DNA of 64,000 bases, from positions 1-64,000 of the forward strand of contig JAECUM010009448.1 of the NCBI GenBank assembly GCA_016617855.1, written 5' to 3'. Under the pieces are notes generated by a model, which searched no databases, was not told the origin of the DNA, and saw only the letters and a list, made by a program, of their open reading frames with translations. How positions within the stretch are numbered: position 1 is the first letter of the stretch; each line of letters opens with the position of its first letter. Of this stretch, positions 45,375 through 55,822 are shown piece by piece. The translations under genes and the position numbers were made by a program. The DNA comes from Megalonaias nervosa. Lineage: Eukaryota > Mollusca > Bivalvia > Unionida > Unionidae.

Positions 45375-48300
45375 AGTTTAAAGATTTCAAGTCCGACGTA
45401 CTGTTCGAAAAAGCAGAGGTGTTCATCACCAACGTGTGGGATTCTTTGTTAACCACACTGAAACAGAAATGTGAAGCCAAAGAAGACAATCGCTTGACAC
45501 TTTCTATTCATCACGACAGTTTGAAGTCAACAGTTTGGATCGAGTTTAGCAGCCGGGCAAAATTGACACATTCCAAAGTCATGGACAAGATTCATCACGT
45601 GCAACAATCCAAGGACAAGGTTCACATCACCGACGGAAAAGCGACACTGTTTATGACCCACGTTTCTCTTCCCCAAGGGACAGGACATGGCAAAAAGGTG
45701 ATCTTGGTAGAAAATCTTAACAACACTCAAGACAAGATGTGTTTAGCCCGTTCCATCGTGGTGGGACAAACGTATGCCGACAAGAACGACACGACAGAAT
45801 GGAAAAGAGCCTGCCAAACTATTCGAAAATCTAGCCGAGTCAAACAACAAAGAGAAGCAGAACTCCTGTTACAGCAAGCGGAGATATCCAAAGACACACC
45901 CTGTGCCATTTCTGAAATGCAAAAGTTGCAAGACGTCTTGGCTCCACGCTACACCTTGAAAGTACACCCTCAAGAAGTGTGTGGACCTCTGTTGTTTCGA
46001 GGCAAAAATTTCAAAAACGGAAAATACATTCACGGATATCATCACGATGTACAATTCGATACCATTACCAGTATCACTGCATTTCTGGGATACAGTTTTT
46101 ACTGTGCGAAATGTGACTATGGCTATAACAATCGAGAGCAACACAAGCATTGAGGATCGAAATGTGAGGGATGTTTAGCCTCTAAGCCCTGTCTGGACGA
46201 AGGACAAGAACAAGTGCATTGCCCAGCTTGTCAGCGCACGTTTGTCAGCCCTTTCTGTTACCAACAACATCTAAAGACGCAAGGTTCACAGCAGAAAAGT
46301 GCTTGTCAGCTCCTGAGATTGTGCCCTACTTGTGGACAAGGCATACGCACCAATAATACCAAGGCGCACGTCTGTGCAGGAAAGAAGCGATGTCACATTT
46401 GTCGCCAAATCTTGGACTTGGAACACCAATGCTACATTCAAAAATACCAATCCAAACATGAAGAAGAAGATAATGACCAGAAGAAAGGCAATTTCTCTTT
46501 TTCGATTTCGAATGCATGCAAGAGACGCATTCACATTCCTAACTTCTGCGTGGCTCATCGAGCCTGTGAGAAATAAATCCAAGAGCCTATCTTTACTCAT
46601 TGCCCTCACTGTAGCAAGATTCCTGGAGGACGTGAAAAAATCTTTCGGGGACCGAACACATTGGCCGATTTTGCCCAATGGATCTTAGACCCTATTGACG
46701 AGACGTGGAGCCAAGAACACATCGAACGTTACGGAGATTGTCATCGCTATGCCACGGTGATGGCTCACAATTTCTCAGGATACGATGGGCAATTTCTCCT
46801 CAGATACTATACGGAACAAAGTACCGAACGTCCTAAAGTGACTTTGAACGGAGCCAAAATCATTTCAAGTGCAGTTTAAAGATTCGATGAGTTACTTGGC
46901 CATGCCTTTGAGTCGCATGCCTAAGACGTTTGGAATGACAGAAATGGCCGAAGGCTATTTTCCACACTTTTTCAATACCGAAGCCAATCAACACACCGTT
47001 CTGCCCCATTTGCCAGAGACTCACTACTACGATCCCGACAACATGCGTACCGAACAACGAGAAGCTTTCTACGCTTGGAACCACACTCACGCCTCGGACC
47101 CTTTCGACTTTCAGGGAGAAATGTTAAAGTATTGTCGTTCCGACGTGGACATTTTACGGCGTTGCTGTGGAAACTTTCGAGAATTATTCATGGAATGCGG
47201 AGGGATCGATCCTTTGAAAGAAGCTTGCACCATTGCCAAAGCGTGTTCCTTAGTGTACTGCCAACGATTCATGCACGAAAACACCCTAGCTCTCATCAGT
47301 CCTCAAACGACGAACTTTGTCAAACGTCAATACTAGTTACATTACTTGTGCCACAAGGAACACAAATGGATCCAACACGCCCGCAATGGAGGAGGCGAAA
47401 AGACCATCGGAAGGTATTCAGTGGATGGCTTGGACTTAAACAACCTCCAGATCGTGTACGAGTGTTGTAAGGGTGCTTATTTCACGGATGTCCTATCTGC
47501 TACCCTCAACGTAACACTACAAATCAGTTTTTACAACGGACCATGGAAGATATGTACCAGGCCACTTGTCAGCGACGATTGAAGTTAGAAGAGCAAGGAT
47601 ACCAAGTGGTAGAAATGTGGGAACACGAGTACGATCACCGTTTGAAAACCGATCCCGAGTTTAAGCGTATCGTGGAAAGTTACAAGCTGGTGGACCCACT
47701 GAACCAAAGTGACAGTTTGTACGGAGGACGGATTAATGCCACCTGTTTGCTATACCAAGCCGACGAGGAGAAAGGAGAAGAAATCAAATACTTGGACGTG
47801 CGTCCGCTGTATCCGTACGTGTGCAAATATTGTCACTTTCCCACGGAACACATCGACGTAGACAAAATTCGCCAATACGAAGGATTGTTCAAATGTAAAG
47901 TCTTGCCTCCCACGTACGTGTACCATCCCGTTTTACCTCACCGTTGCCAAGGAAAACTGATGTTTCCCTTGTGCTGTACTTGTGCAGAAACGTGCAACCA
48001 AGACCAACCTTGTCACCACACTCAGGAAGAACGCGCCTTCCAGGACCGTGGGTCAGCGTGGAATTGTTCAAAGCTCTGGATTTGGGATACCAGCTGTTAG
48101 AAGTGTACGAAATTTACCACTTTCCCAAGACAGAAAAATACCACAAGGGTGACAAGACTCAGAAAGGCATTTTCGCAGACTAAGTGAATGCCTTTTTGAA
48201 ATTGAAACAAGAAGCCAGTGGTTATCCTTCCTGCTGCCACACTCACGAAGACCAAAAAAAATTCAAAGACAAATACTGGGAGCAGGAAGGGATCACTTTA

Positions 48301-49104
48301 GACCACGTGGAGAAAAGCGAAGGAAGGCGATCGTTTGCTAAAGTGACGTTCAATTGCTTGTGGGGAAAATGGCACAACGACCGTGTTTACCCAAGACGGA
48401 GTATTTGACAGAACCTTCCCGCTACTTCCAGATCGTTCACGACAAAATTAAATACATGAAATACGTGGACGTCCTTCGTGAGGACTTGATCTTAGTCAAT
48501 TACGAAGAAGAACTGGACTTTGTAGAAGCCGACGAATTTGGAAATGTCATCATTGCGGCTTACGTGACAGCCCATGCTCGCTTAAAATAGTACGAAGCTT
48601 TAGAACTGTTAGGAGATCGTGTGCTGTATTTTGACACGGACAGTTGAATCTATATCGATGGCCTAGGTCAACCTCACCCTGTCATCGAAGGAGACCGTTC
48701 AGGAGCCTGCACGGACGAGCATCCCGACGACAAGATTCTATGTTTTGCAAGTGTCAGTCCCAAAAATTACGGCTACGAATACCGTAACCCTCAAGGAGAA
48801 GTACACACGGAGTGTAAAGTGAAAGGATTGACTCTCAATTATCGCACCAGTCGACTGGTGAACTTTGACGTCTTGAAAGAGGCCTTGCAGTCTGGACAGG
48901 ATAGAAATTTTAAAGTGACCACCCACAAACCGCACAAGATTGCAAGTTTACCCACACATCAAATCGTTAGCCGTCCCTTGGAAAAAGGCTATAAAATCGT
49001 GTACCAGAAGTGAGTACGGCTTCCCAATCACTTCACTTTACCGTACGGTCACGACGATATTGGCCAGCATATAAAAAAGGACAACGTTCAAGACCGATAG
49101 TTCA
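45375..49104 (+). pseudogene. Protein-primed family B DNA polymerase of Polinton 2, many stops
   Basis: A long coding trace in several frames. Zinc-binding Cys/His segments (YCAKCDYGYNN, CPACQRTF, CHICRQIL) are followed by the 3'-5' exonuclease (AHNFSGYDGQFLLRYY near 46765-46810). The VSR-like GCY/HGCP region comes near 47480. Polymerase motif A is KYLDVRPLYPYV (47790-47825), motif B is FNCLWGKW (48349-48372) and motif C is LYFDTDS (48628-48648). Stops include TGA 46151-46153, TAA near 46574, TAG near 47334, TAA near 48181, TAG 48588-48590, TGA near 48646 and TGA near 49011. Frameshifts fall near 46865, 47460, 48040 and 48395. The N-terminus before 45400 is too scrambled to read. It lacks the helicase/HNH extension of Polinton 1 and is a dead copy. 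Confidence 0.9.
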
Positions 49105-49132
49105 TTGTGACTACCATTGCAAAGCGATAAAA

Positions 49133-49758
49133 ATGAATCCTTTCAAGCAGCAAGTATCAAGCAAGAGCAAGCTCGAGTGCGATGCTGTGCCTTGCGATGG
49201 TAGGGATGCCGTACGCTATGACCTCAGCGATTCAGTACTACATCATGGGAACTTTGCTATAACTACTACTGCCATACCTACCATGGAAAGTGATGCTATG
49301 CGTGTCAGACATGACGGATGCGAAAGCGATTCCACTCGTTATCGTACACCTTTTCACTTTACTGGTTTTCATGGTGGATGTCATCATTATAAAACCATGC
49401 GGATACCACCCTACGGATGTCATGTAAAACTGAGCAAACTCCTACTTATTTCATCGTACCTTATCGAAATGAACCTGTGAAAGACAAATATTCGTTCCCT
49501 GTGCGTTTGCCTGAATGCTGCGACTATGAAAGTCAGATCCAAACCTTCCGAGGAAAATGGCCAAAATATCTGGGAGGACCTACCCTCGAAGAATTAGCCA
49601 GAGCTGGATTTATCTACTTGGGCGAAGGGGATAAAGTCAAGTGCTTTAGTTGCGGTGTGTCACTTCACGAGTGGGCGAAGAAAGACTGCGCTTACCTGGA
49701 ACATTCTCGATGGTCTCCAGATTGTCACTGCCAACTTTTAGTGGGACCTCGCCATTGA
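49133..49758 (+). CDS. IAP-like protein with one BIR domain, frame change between halves
   Basis: The second half (open 49417-49758) holds a complete BIR (baculovirus IAP repeat) domain. The visible pieces are TFRGKWP, ELARAGFIYLGEGD, the zinc ligands KCFSCGVSLHEW, then EHSRWSPDC. This matches the C-x2-C...H-x6-C pattern, and no residue essential for zinc is missing. No RING domain follows. The first half, from ATG 49133 (TATA box at 49068), is an acidic, Cys/His-containing stretch of unknown fold in another frame; the two overlap at 49417-49480, so one indel or two genes. IAPs bind caspases and block cell death. A host-derived viral apoptosis inhibitor is the natural reading but is an inference. 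Confidence 0.8.
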
Positions 49759-49770
49759 ATTGAGCATACC

Positions 49771-50160
49771 ATGTCGTGTAAGAAACCAGCTACATGGCTA
49801 GGAGTCAAACGTTGGACAACACCTAGACAAGTATTTAAACCCCATTTGAAAAATAATCTTCTAATATTACCAAACGAATTGCAAGAGAAGATCTACAAGG
49901 AAATTTGGCTTAGAGTTGCCAGAACTAAATCTCAATTTGTGACTGTAGAACTTTTATGTCGAGAAATTCACAAGAGGAAATTGACAAAAGTCAACACACA
50001 AGTCAGATCTCTCTGGATTAAGGGTGCGTTCTTCCTAATATTCCGCTTTAAACCATTTACATTTGAAGATTTTATTGACATTCTTGACCGATTCCTGGAA
50101 TGGCACTGGTCAGAAATTACCCACTTTGTCCGTTACTTTCGCTCTAGGAGAAGTGTTTGA
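49771..50160 (+). CDS. Unknown 129-residue protein, paralogue of the next gene
   Basis: An open frame with LPNELQEKIYKEIW near residue 34, reminiscent of the first helices of an F-box, followed by basic and aromatic segments. The next gene has LPVELRERIYREF in the same relative place, so the two are probably duplicates. It starts 12 bp after the BIR gene stop. If F-box-like, it could recruit a ubiquitin ligase, but the motif is short and the assignment weak. Confidence 0.5.
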   Translation: MSCKKPATWLGVKRWTTPRQVFKPHLKNNLLILPNELQEKIYKEIWLRVARTKSQFVTVELLCREIHKRKLTKVNTQVRSLWIKGAFFLIFRFKPFTFEDFIDILDRFLEWHWSEITHFVRYFRSRRSV

Positions 50161-50165
50161 CTTAT

Positions 50166-50498
50166 ATGGTCATGGATACTTTACAAGAGAACATTCGTGG
50201 TTTGCCTGTGGAGTTGAGAGAACGCATTTACCGCGAATTCGTCAAAATACAAGTGAAACGCAAAGAACCATTGCATCCGTTACGTCACCGATGTTTGAAC
50301 AACTGGTACCTAAATGCTATAAGAGGACTGATTCTGATGAAAGTGTTCCAGTGGTCAGACATTGATGAATCGCGTGAAATTCATAAATTTTTGGATGCCA
50401 CTCGTTCAACTTACAAGGCGATCCTAATACAACGAATTCCAACGGACGAGTTAGAGGATTACAACAACTCTTTACAAGAACAATTCTTTCTAGTTTAA
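50166..50498 (+). CDS. Unknown 110-residue protein with LPxEL motif
   Basis: An open frame with LPVELRERIYREFVKIQ near the N-terminus, related to the upstream ORF, and a mixed helical remainder. No other domain is seen. Its start lies 5 bp after the upstream stop. Confidence 0.5.
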   Translation: MVMDTLQENIRGLPVELRERIYREFVKIQVKRKEPLHPLRHRCLNNWYLNAIRGLILMKVFQWSDIDESREIHKFLDATRSTYKAILIQRIPTDELEDYNNSLQEQFFLV

Positions 50499-50621
50499 GA
50501 CGAAACTTCTGTGTGTGAGTTAGTGACTAAACTTTTTTGGTACGGTACTAAAATAAAATCGAGGCTGTTCAAAAAGTACACTTACTACCTTACACCTAAG
50601 AGGGCATAAAAACGGACTACC

Positions 50622-50846
50622 ATGCCACGACCTTTATCATTCGTGATACAACAGATTCCGTGGAAGGAAATCAATGACACTATTCAAACGGTAGAGGATT
50701 ACGATCGTCTATTACGAGAACTGTGTCTATTGAATTGGGGTCGACGTGTGGTGTGTGTCTTAGTGACTTGCTTTCTGGGATTTCGTTTACCAGCCGATTC
50801 CTTGTGGACTTTTTACGAACAGTACATACCACTCCAAAAAGCATGA
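50622..50846 (+). CDS. Unknown 74-residue protein
   Basis: A short open frame with a hydrophobic middle (VVCVLVTCFLGFRL, residues 43-57) that could be a membrane segment. GCATAAAAAC lies 10-18 bp before the ATG. Its stop overlaps the next start as ATGA. Confidence 0.35.
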   Translation: MPRPLSFVIQQIPWKEINDTIQTVEDYDRLLRELCLLNWGRRVVCVLVTCFLGFRLPADSLWTFYEQYIPLQKA

Positions 50847-51088
50847 AAGTGGTCCCTTTAAATGTACACGAGAGACTCATTCTGCTCAAAGCTTTGCGCT
50901 TTCATCTTGATACTTCTCAACCTCTACGGGAAAACAAGATTCGTCAACTTTTAGGCACGGAAGATGTGTACGACGATGTGTGTGTAGCTTGTGATTTACA
51001 TCCTCACTGGAAAGATGTACGTGACTGGAAAAGTTGGCGATTTGAGGCTTGGACAAAAGAAGTGGCACACTATGCAAATGATTTGTAA
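50843..51088 (+). CDS. Unknown 81-residue protein
   Basis: It starts at the ATGA overlap with the previous ORF. Contains a helical region (LNVHERLILLKALRFHL) and an acidic CxxC-containing part (VCVACDLHPHW). It is not recognised. The ATGA coupling suggests that the pair is translated together or that both are pieces of one broken gene. Confidence 0.35.
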   Translation: MKVVPLNVHERLILLKALRFHLDTSQPLRENKIRQLLGTEDVYDDVCVACDLHPHWKDVRDWKSWRFEAWTKEVAHYANDL

Positions 51089-51236
51089 TCCTAAAAAATT
51101 AAAACGTTCAGTGAAAAAAGTAACTTTCAAACCAGTGCTAGTGACAGTGCCAGAAGAAGAAGAAGTCGTGACCGAGGAAAACCACTCTCTTCAGGACAGG
51201 ACCGTTATTGACATCCCCGAAAGGACTCTTGTGTGA
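51073..51236 (+). CDS. Unknown short Lys/Glu-rich protein
   Basis: A 54-residue open frame, basic at the N-terminus (KKLKRSVKKV) and acidic in the middle (PEEEEVV). It overlaps the end of the previous ORF by 16 bp. Not recognised. Confidence 0.25.
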
Positions 51237-51509
51237 CTGTGCCAAGAAGTGTAGAGACTCTAAGAACATTACACACTACCCAAACGATTTCACCTCTTGA
51301 TTACCGCAAATGTTGTACAGAGACTTGTTTATATTCCACTATGATCGTTTTGATGCGTCTTTTATTCATGTACTTAAACATTTGGCTTTTATGTATTTTT
51401 GTCTTTCGTGTTGTTCACAATTAAAGATGACAATAAACGTGTCCTGAAAAAGTATAGAAATTCTTGTCTTGTCTGTCTTCGTGTCAAAAGTGACATTTCT
51501 TACACTACT

Positions 51510-52238
51510 ATGGCTACCTCTACTGTATCTGCTCCCTCTTCCTCCACTGTCAAAGTCACTGACGAACACGTAGATCGGACTAGTTGGGAGGCCTTGTATC
51601 TTCGCCATTCCTTTAACATGCTCATTGCTGGACCTAGCGGTTCCGGCAAAACAGAATTTATCAAACGTTTGATCGAACATAAACATCATTTGATCGATCG
51701 TCGACCTCAACGCATCGTGTGGTGTTACAAAGAGTGGCAATCGGCGTACAGCCTTCTGCGAGAAAGTCAAGGCGATTCCATCGTCTTTGTGGAAGGCATT
51801 CCTGGCGAGGACGACGGGATCGTGTCTGACCCTAGTCAAACTCATTCGGTTATTTTCGACGACATGTTAGGAGAAGACGAAGAAGAAATTAAACTGTGGT
51901 TTACGCGCAAAGGGCATCATCGTAATGCCAGTGTCATTTACATCACTCAACATTTGTTTCAACAAAGTAAAGCCAATCATACCATCAGTCTCAATGCTCA
52001 TTACGTGGTGTTGTTTAAATGCACTAGAGATAAATCGCAAGTACACGTCTTAGCCAAACAGTTAGGAACGCCTTCGCTGACAAATGCGTACGACCATACC
52101 ACTCAAACCCCACACGCTTATTTACTCGTGGATTTAAAACCCACTACCCCCGATTATTTGCGATTTCGTACCCATCTGTTTCACCACTGGTGCCAAGACG
52201 GAAGGCCTGTCGTGTACACGTCCCCTTCGTCAACTTAA
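51510..52238 (+). CDS. FtsK/HerA-type packaging ATPase of Polinton 2, intact
   Basis: A 242-residue protein from ATG 51510 (the frame stays open upstream but that part is implausible). Walker A is AGPSGSGKTEF (residues about 40-50) and Walker B is SVIFDDML (about 115-122), followed by the arginine-bearing GHHRNASVIYITQHLF segment. It is the same family as the ATPase at 8497-9159 but clearly diverged from it. A TATAGAAA box lies 57 bp upstream. The gene is unbroken although its neighbours are not, which could mean recent insertion, chance or selection. Confidence 0.92.
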   Translation: MATSTVSAPSSSTVKVTDEHVDRTSWEALYLRHSFNMLIAGPSGSGKTEFIKRLIEHKHHLIDRRPQRIVWCYKEWQSAYSLLRESQGDSIVFVEGIPGEDDGIVSDPSQTHSVIFDDMLGEDEEEIKLWFTRKGHHRNASVIYITQHLFQQSKANHTISLNAHYVVLFKCTRDKSQVHVLAKQLGTPSLTNAYDHTTQTPHAYLLVDLKPTTPDYLRFRTHLFHHWCQDGRPVVYTSPSST

Positions 52239-52301
52239 TTACAATCACCAAAAAAAGTTTATAAAACCTCGGTCACTTGGGGTCTCTCATACAGCGTCAA
52301 C

Positions 52302-52812
52302 ATGACGTCCCTTCAGGCTCATTTTCCCATCAAATTGATTCTTGCCTTGTACGGTATCAGTCGCGAAAAAATCCACAAATACGTGCTCGTATCTTAGAAG
52401 CTAGTCTCAAAGAAATCTTACGATGGTTTACGGTGACTGCACGTCAATTACTGAAAGGCATCTTTCAGATTCCACATCAAACCAAACGTTTTGTTTTATT
52501 TTTTGGTTTTTTTTCTCAGAGAGAAACAAAGTAGCCTTGACACAGCTAGCCTATCCTCGCATTGACACTCAAACCAAAAAGGAAATCATTTTGAAACCTG
52601 GAGGTAGCGGTTCTCTAGGAGGTGCCATTATTCGTTTCCTCTTAAAATGGGATCCTAATGCTCCCAAAGTCGTCCTCAAACGTACCCAGAAGAAAAAGAA
52701 AAAGAGCAACGGTGTCAAGACCAGGTCACAGCCTCAGAAAAAGAAAAAGAAAGTCCACAGAAAACAGCTTCTACCCGCAAGAGAGCGTCTCCACAAACTT
52801 CTCCAGCGGTGA
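52302..52812 (+). pseudogene. Probable VI-like basic virion protein, broken
   Basis: Starts at ATG 52302, 42 bp after a TTATAAAAC box. The first 25 codons are followed by a stop. Other frames are open to 52534 and then from 52423 to 52812. They encode a Gly-rich hydrophobic piece (GGSGSLGGAIIRFLLKW) and a long Lys-rich tail (RTQKKKKKSNG and PQKKKKKVHRK). A basic protein with an amphipathic Gly/Leu segment next to the ATPase suggests a VI-like or core protein. Family membership is not certain. Confidence 0.45.
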
Positions 52813-53411
52813 CACCCTCTTCCTCTTTAGCGACGCATTCCAGTATAAAAGACCTGAGGCAAACAATACGGATCAGTGATTTTGTGCTGCTAAACGCCCA
52901 AAGATGTCCCCTCCAAGACGTACACACCATTACCATCGTGTTCCTTCTTCGGTCCAAAAATGAAAAGGAAAACGAAAAAGACAGTCACGTCATCCTAAAA
53001 AGCCCTTAGCCAAACATCGACGTCACCCTCTGAAAAGATACACTCGTCCAAAGAAAATTGGAGAAGTCACCAAAGGGGAGGATTTTACATTAATATGGAT
53101 AAGTTAGTAGATAATTTCGCCACAAAGTTGGAGAACAAGTTCCCAAAGAAACAATAAGATAAAAGGATGCTTGTCGAGTCATGCACTTCAGTGTATTTTG
53201 TGCAACAAAAGATATCTCCTCATTGTCGTTATCCTGTTCAGAAAGGAAAAGGAAAAAGACAGTTTCGTCATCCGAAAACAAACGCTTAGTCAAACATAGA
53301 GGTCACGCCCAGAAAAGACACACTCGTCCAAAGAAAAAGAGGAGCCACCAAAGAGGAGGATTATTTGGCAATTTTGGAAAACACATCGTCTCCTTTATGA
53401 CGAAGCGATAG
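52813..53411 (+). pseudogene. Two degenerate tandem copies of a basic RGG-type protein
   Basis: The stretches 52960-53100 and 53240-53411 are related at DNA level around CTTAGxCAAACAT and ACTCGTCCAAAGAAA. They encode KPLAKHRRHPLKRYTRPKK and RLVKHRGHAQKRHTRPKKK, and the second goes on with RSHQRGGLFGNFGKH. Both are interrupted by stops. They resemble the C-terminal half of the intact copy at 53594-53962, suggesting local triplication and decay. TATAAAAG (52846 region) and ATAAAAGG (53157 region) precede the copies. Confidence 0.5.
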
Positions 53412-53593
53412 TCCCCCCCAAAAAGGATAAAAGACCGTATGACAAGTCATCGACGTTAATGTATTTTTTGCTGTGTGCCACGGAACCAATGATCCAACCG
53501 AGAAAGATGTCACCCCATAAAAAACGTTCCTCTTCTACCCCCAAAGGAAAGAAAAGGAAAGGACTGCCACCTCGTTGAGCCAAACATTGGGAC

Positions 53594-53962
53594 ATGTTGT
53601 CCGTCCTGTCCAAAGCTCCTCCACCCATGGGAAAAAAACTCATTCAAACTGCCTCCAAAGACGTCATCGATACCGTGTGCGAATGTTGTCTGAATGTCTT
53701 GAAAGGCACAATACCTTTGACTAAACACCAGAAATAATGCTTAGTCAAACATCAACACGTTCTTTGCCAAATGGTCCAAAAGAAAATACCCATTCGTCAA
53801 AAGAAAGAGATGTTGATGCAACGCGGAGGAATTTTGCCATTTTTGCCCATGTTACTGAAAGGAGTAATGGGATCAATAGGAGGACCCATACTGAAAGGAG
53901 TAATGAAAACAAAAGGAGGACTCTTGCTGAAAGGACTATTGGGAAACATCCTGGGAGAATGA
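53594..53962 (+). pseudogene. Small Polinton virion protein with QRGG motif, one in-frame stop
   Basis: From ATG 53594 the frame encodes a helical N-terminus (KKLIQTASKDVIDTVCECC, then LKGTIPLTKHQK). It meets TAA at 53735-53737 and then continues open through QKKEMLMQRGGILPFL to a Gly/Leu-rich hydrophobic end at 53962. The order helical region, I/V-P-L-T, basic region, QRGG, hydrophobic tail recurs in invertebrate Polintons as a small structural protein, although no functional name is established that I know of. Confidence 0.6.
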
Positions 53963-54034
53963 TGATAAAAAGGTCCAAGAAGATAAAAGGGACCTTTGGA
54001 GTCAAAAGATCTCAGACGTGATCTTTGAAATCCG

Positions 54035-54640
54035 ATGGAAGGACGAAAACTGGCTTTAGTACCTTTCAAACGATGGATGGAATACCATTGTTGGCAAGAA
54101 CAACGAACCCCGCATTTACCTCCCAATCCTCATTTGACCGAGATGTCCCAGTTAAAATACGAATTGCAATCATTGATGGATCGCAGCGATTTGTCAGAAA
54201 AGGAAACATCTCAACGCTCAATTGTTGTAACGACTCAGCTCTTTCACCAGAAAGCTTTAGATGAAACAGATCTACCCACTCTGAAAGATTTTAAGGCCTT
54301 GATGAAACGTCCATCACCACCACCACCACAACCACTAGCTCCAGTAATCAAGACAGAACGTCCACCACCACTAGTCCCAGTGATCAAGACAGAAAAAGAA
54401 GAAGAGCTTGAAACTCCACCAGGAAAAGTATGCAAGTTAACAACACCACCTACATCCAGAAATCATTGGATTAAAAAGATGATGGCTACTCAGTCTTCTT
54501 CAGAAGAGAAAAAGAAAGAAGGGAAACCAGAAGTGAAACAAGAACTAATTACCCCGGTTCAGACATCTTCCTCCTCGACACCTATCGTTCGTCGGACACG
54601 TAAAGCATTACAATCCAACAAAATACCACACGAAGAAAAG
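54035..54640 (+). pseudogene. Polinton 2 helical protein, C-terminus replaced at a deletion junction
   Basis: An open frame of about 200 codons. FKRWMEYH near the N-terminus, then LKYELQSLMDRSDLSEKE, resembles a short helical Polinton protein that usually ends after some 100-150 residues with a low-complexity tail. Here the tail contains two copies of VIKTE separated by Pro-rich sequence. The frame then runs on to 54766 through what is, in another frame, integrase. The junction near 54640 probably marks a deletion that removed the rest of this gene and the front of the integrase. Confidence 0.5.
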
Positions 54641-55409
54641 AGGAGCATTAGTACGAGCCCTCAAACTGGTGTTGAAACAAAGTGGGCGTCACCCTCTTCG
54701 ATGGCAAACTTACAGAGGCACCGAATTTCTGAACCAAGCTTTCCAAAAAAAATTGAAGAAACGTGACATAGATCTTTTCACCACCGAGAATCTCGAAACC
54801 AAGGCCAGCATCGTTGAACGTTTTCAACGCACCTTGAAAGAACGCATGTGGAAATATTTTATACATCAACACACTCTCAAGCACATCGACGTCTTGTCAC
54901 ACCTCGTCCAATCGTACAACCAATCTTACCATCGGAGTATCGGACGTGTCCCCCAAGAAGTGACTCCCTATACAACGAAGTGACCGTCTTCGAGCGCCTG
55001 TTTGGTCCGTCCCCGACAGTGACTGTCCCCAAGAAAGGTGGAGTGTTGGCAGCAATTAGATTGGGTGCGCATTGGCAAAACCAAACGCACTTTCCACAAA
55101 GGTTACTTACCCAACTGGACCACCGAGTTGTTTTGTGTCACCGAACTTGTGCGTGGCCGTCATCCTCCCGTCTATAAATTGGAAGACATGAACGGGGAAG
55201 TGTTAAAAGGAACGCTTTACTTGCCCGAGTTACAACGTGTGACCAAAAAAGAAGACGACGTGTACGAGATCGAAAGCACTCTCGATCGAAGCACTCGAAA
55301 AGTGGGAAAATGACGTGTCAAAGAAGTCAAAGTACTTTGGAAAGAATATCCGCCGAGTTTAGACTCTTGGATCGACGCTTCCCATATCATCGACTATAAA
55401 AAGAAGTGA
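54641..55409 (+). pseudogene. Integrase of Polinton 2, N-terminally truncated, with chromodomain
   Basis: Open pieces 54669-54983 and 55038-55313 plus a further stretch to 55409. The core shows RGTEFLN followed by SIVERFQRTLKERM, so the catalytic Glu is present. The position of the second Asp carries Tyr (QTYRGTEF), and the first Asp and the N-terminal domain are missing. The C-terminal part has an SH3-like stretch and a chromodomain (YEIESTLDRSTRKVGK, a TGA at 55312-55314, then VLWKEYPPSLDSW). Chromodomains bind methylated histone tails and steer integration. The enzyme must be inactive. Confidence 0.88.
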
Positions 55410-55414
55410 CCATC

Positions 55415-55822
55415 ATGCCCTTCAATACAGCCTCAGCTCCTGCAGTAACCACTCCGTCGTACAGTTCTTCTCTGCAAGGTCTACAAAAGCAACCCTTGTG
55501 GGTGTGGTGTGGGGAACGTGTGCCTAAAACGCAAATCGTCTTTTTCTGCCAAATCTTTATGGTGTATTGTGTCATCGGTGCTGCCATTGTCAATTTAAGT
55601 TTGCAACAAGGAGACAAACAATTGTGGACCATTTTACTTAGCAGCTGCATTGGTTACCTTCTTCCCAATCCGTCTCTGAAATATTCCTCTAACGGAAACA
55701 ACAACAACGGGAGACTTGTTTCCAACTTTAGTCCCCCATCCAACAGTCACCCTAACCATCCTCTTTTAGACACTCCTCTGACTTCCAGCGACTCCTCGGA
55801 CACTAGAACTCTGGAATTATGA
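55415..55822 (+). CDS. Two-pass membrane protein of Polinton 2, intact
   Basis: A 135-residue protein. A Ser/Pro-rich N-terminus, then two hydrophobic helices, FCQIFMVYCVIGAAIV (about residues 45-65) and WTILLSSCIGYLLPNP (about 74-90). The Leu-Leu-Pro-Asn-Pro ending is a feature I know from a common Polinton membrane protein of cnidarians and molluscs. The C-terminal tail is polar and disordered. The stop overlaps the next start as ATGA, so the two are tightly coupled. GACTATAAAAAG lies 13 bp before the start. Confidence 0.75.
   Translation: MPFNTASAPAVTTPSYSSSLQGLQKQPLWVWCGERVPKTQIVFFCQIFMVYCVIGAAIVNLSLQQGDKQLWTILLSSCIGYLLPNPSLKYSSNGNNNNGRLVSNFSPPSNSHPNHPLLDTPLTSSDSSDTRTLEL

Noticed and set aside
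45375..49104. Stop-codon reassignment as an explanation for TAA, TAG and TGA in Polinton 2 genes
   Set aside because: All three stops appear within frames, at positions where different residues are expected, together with frameshifts; ordinary decay is simpler.
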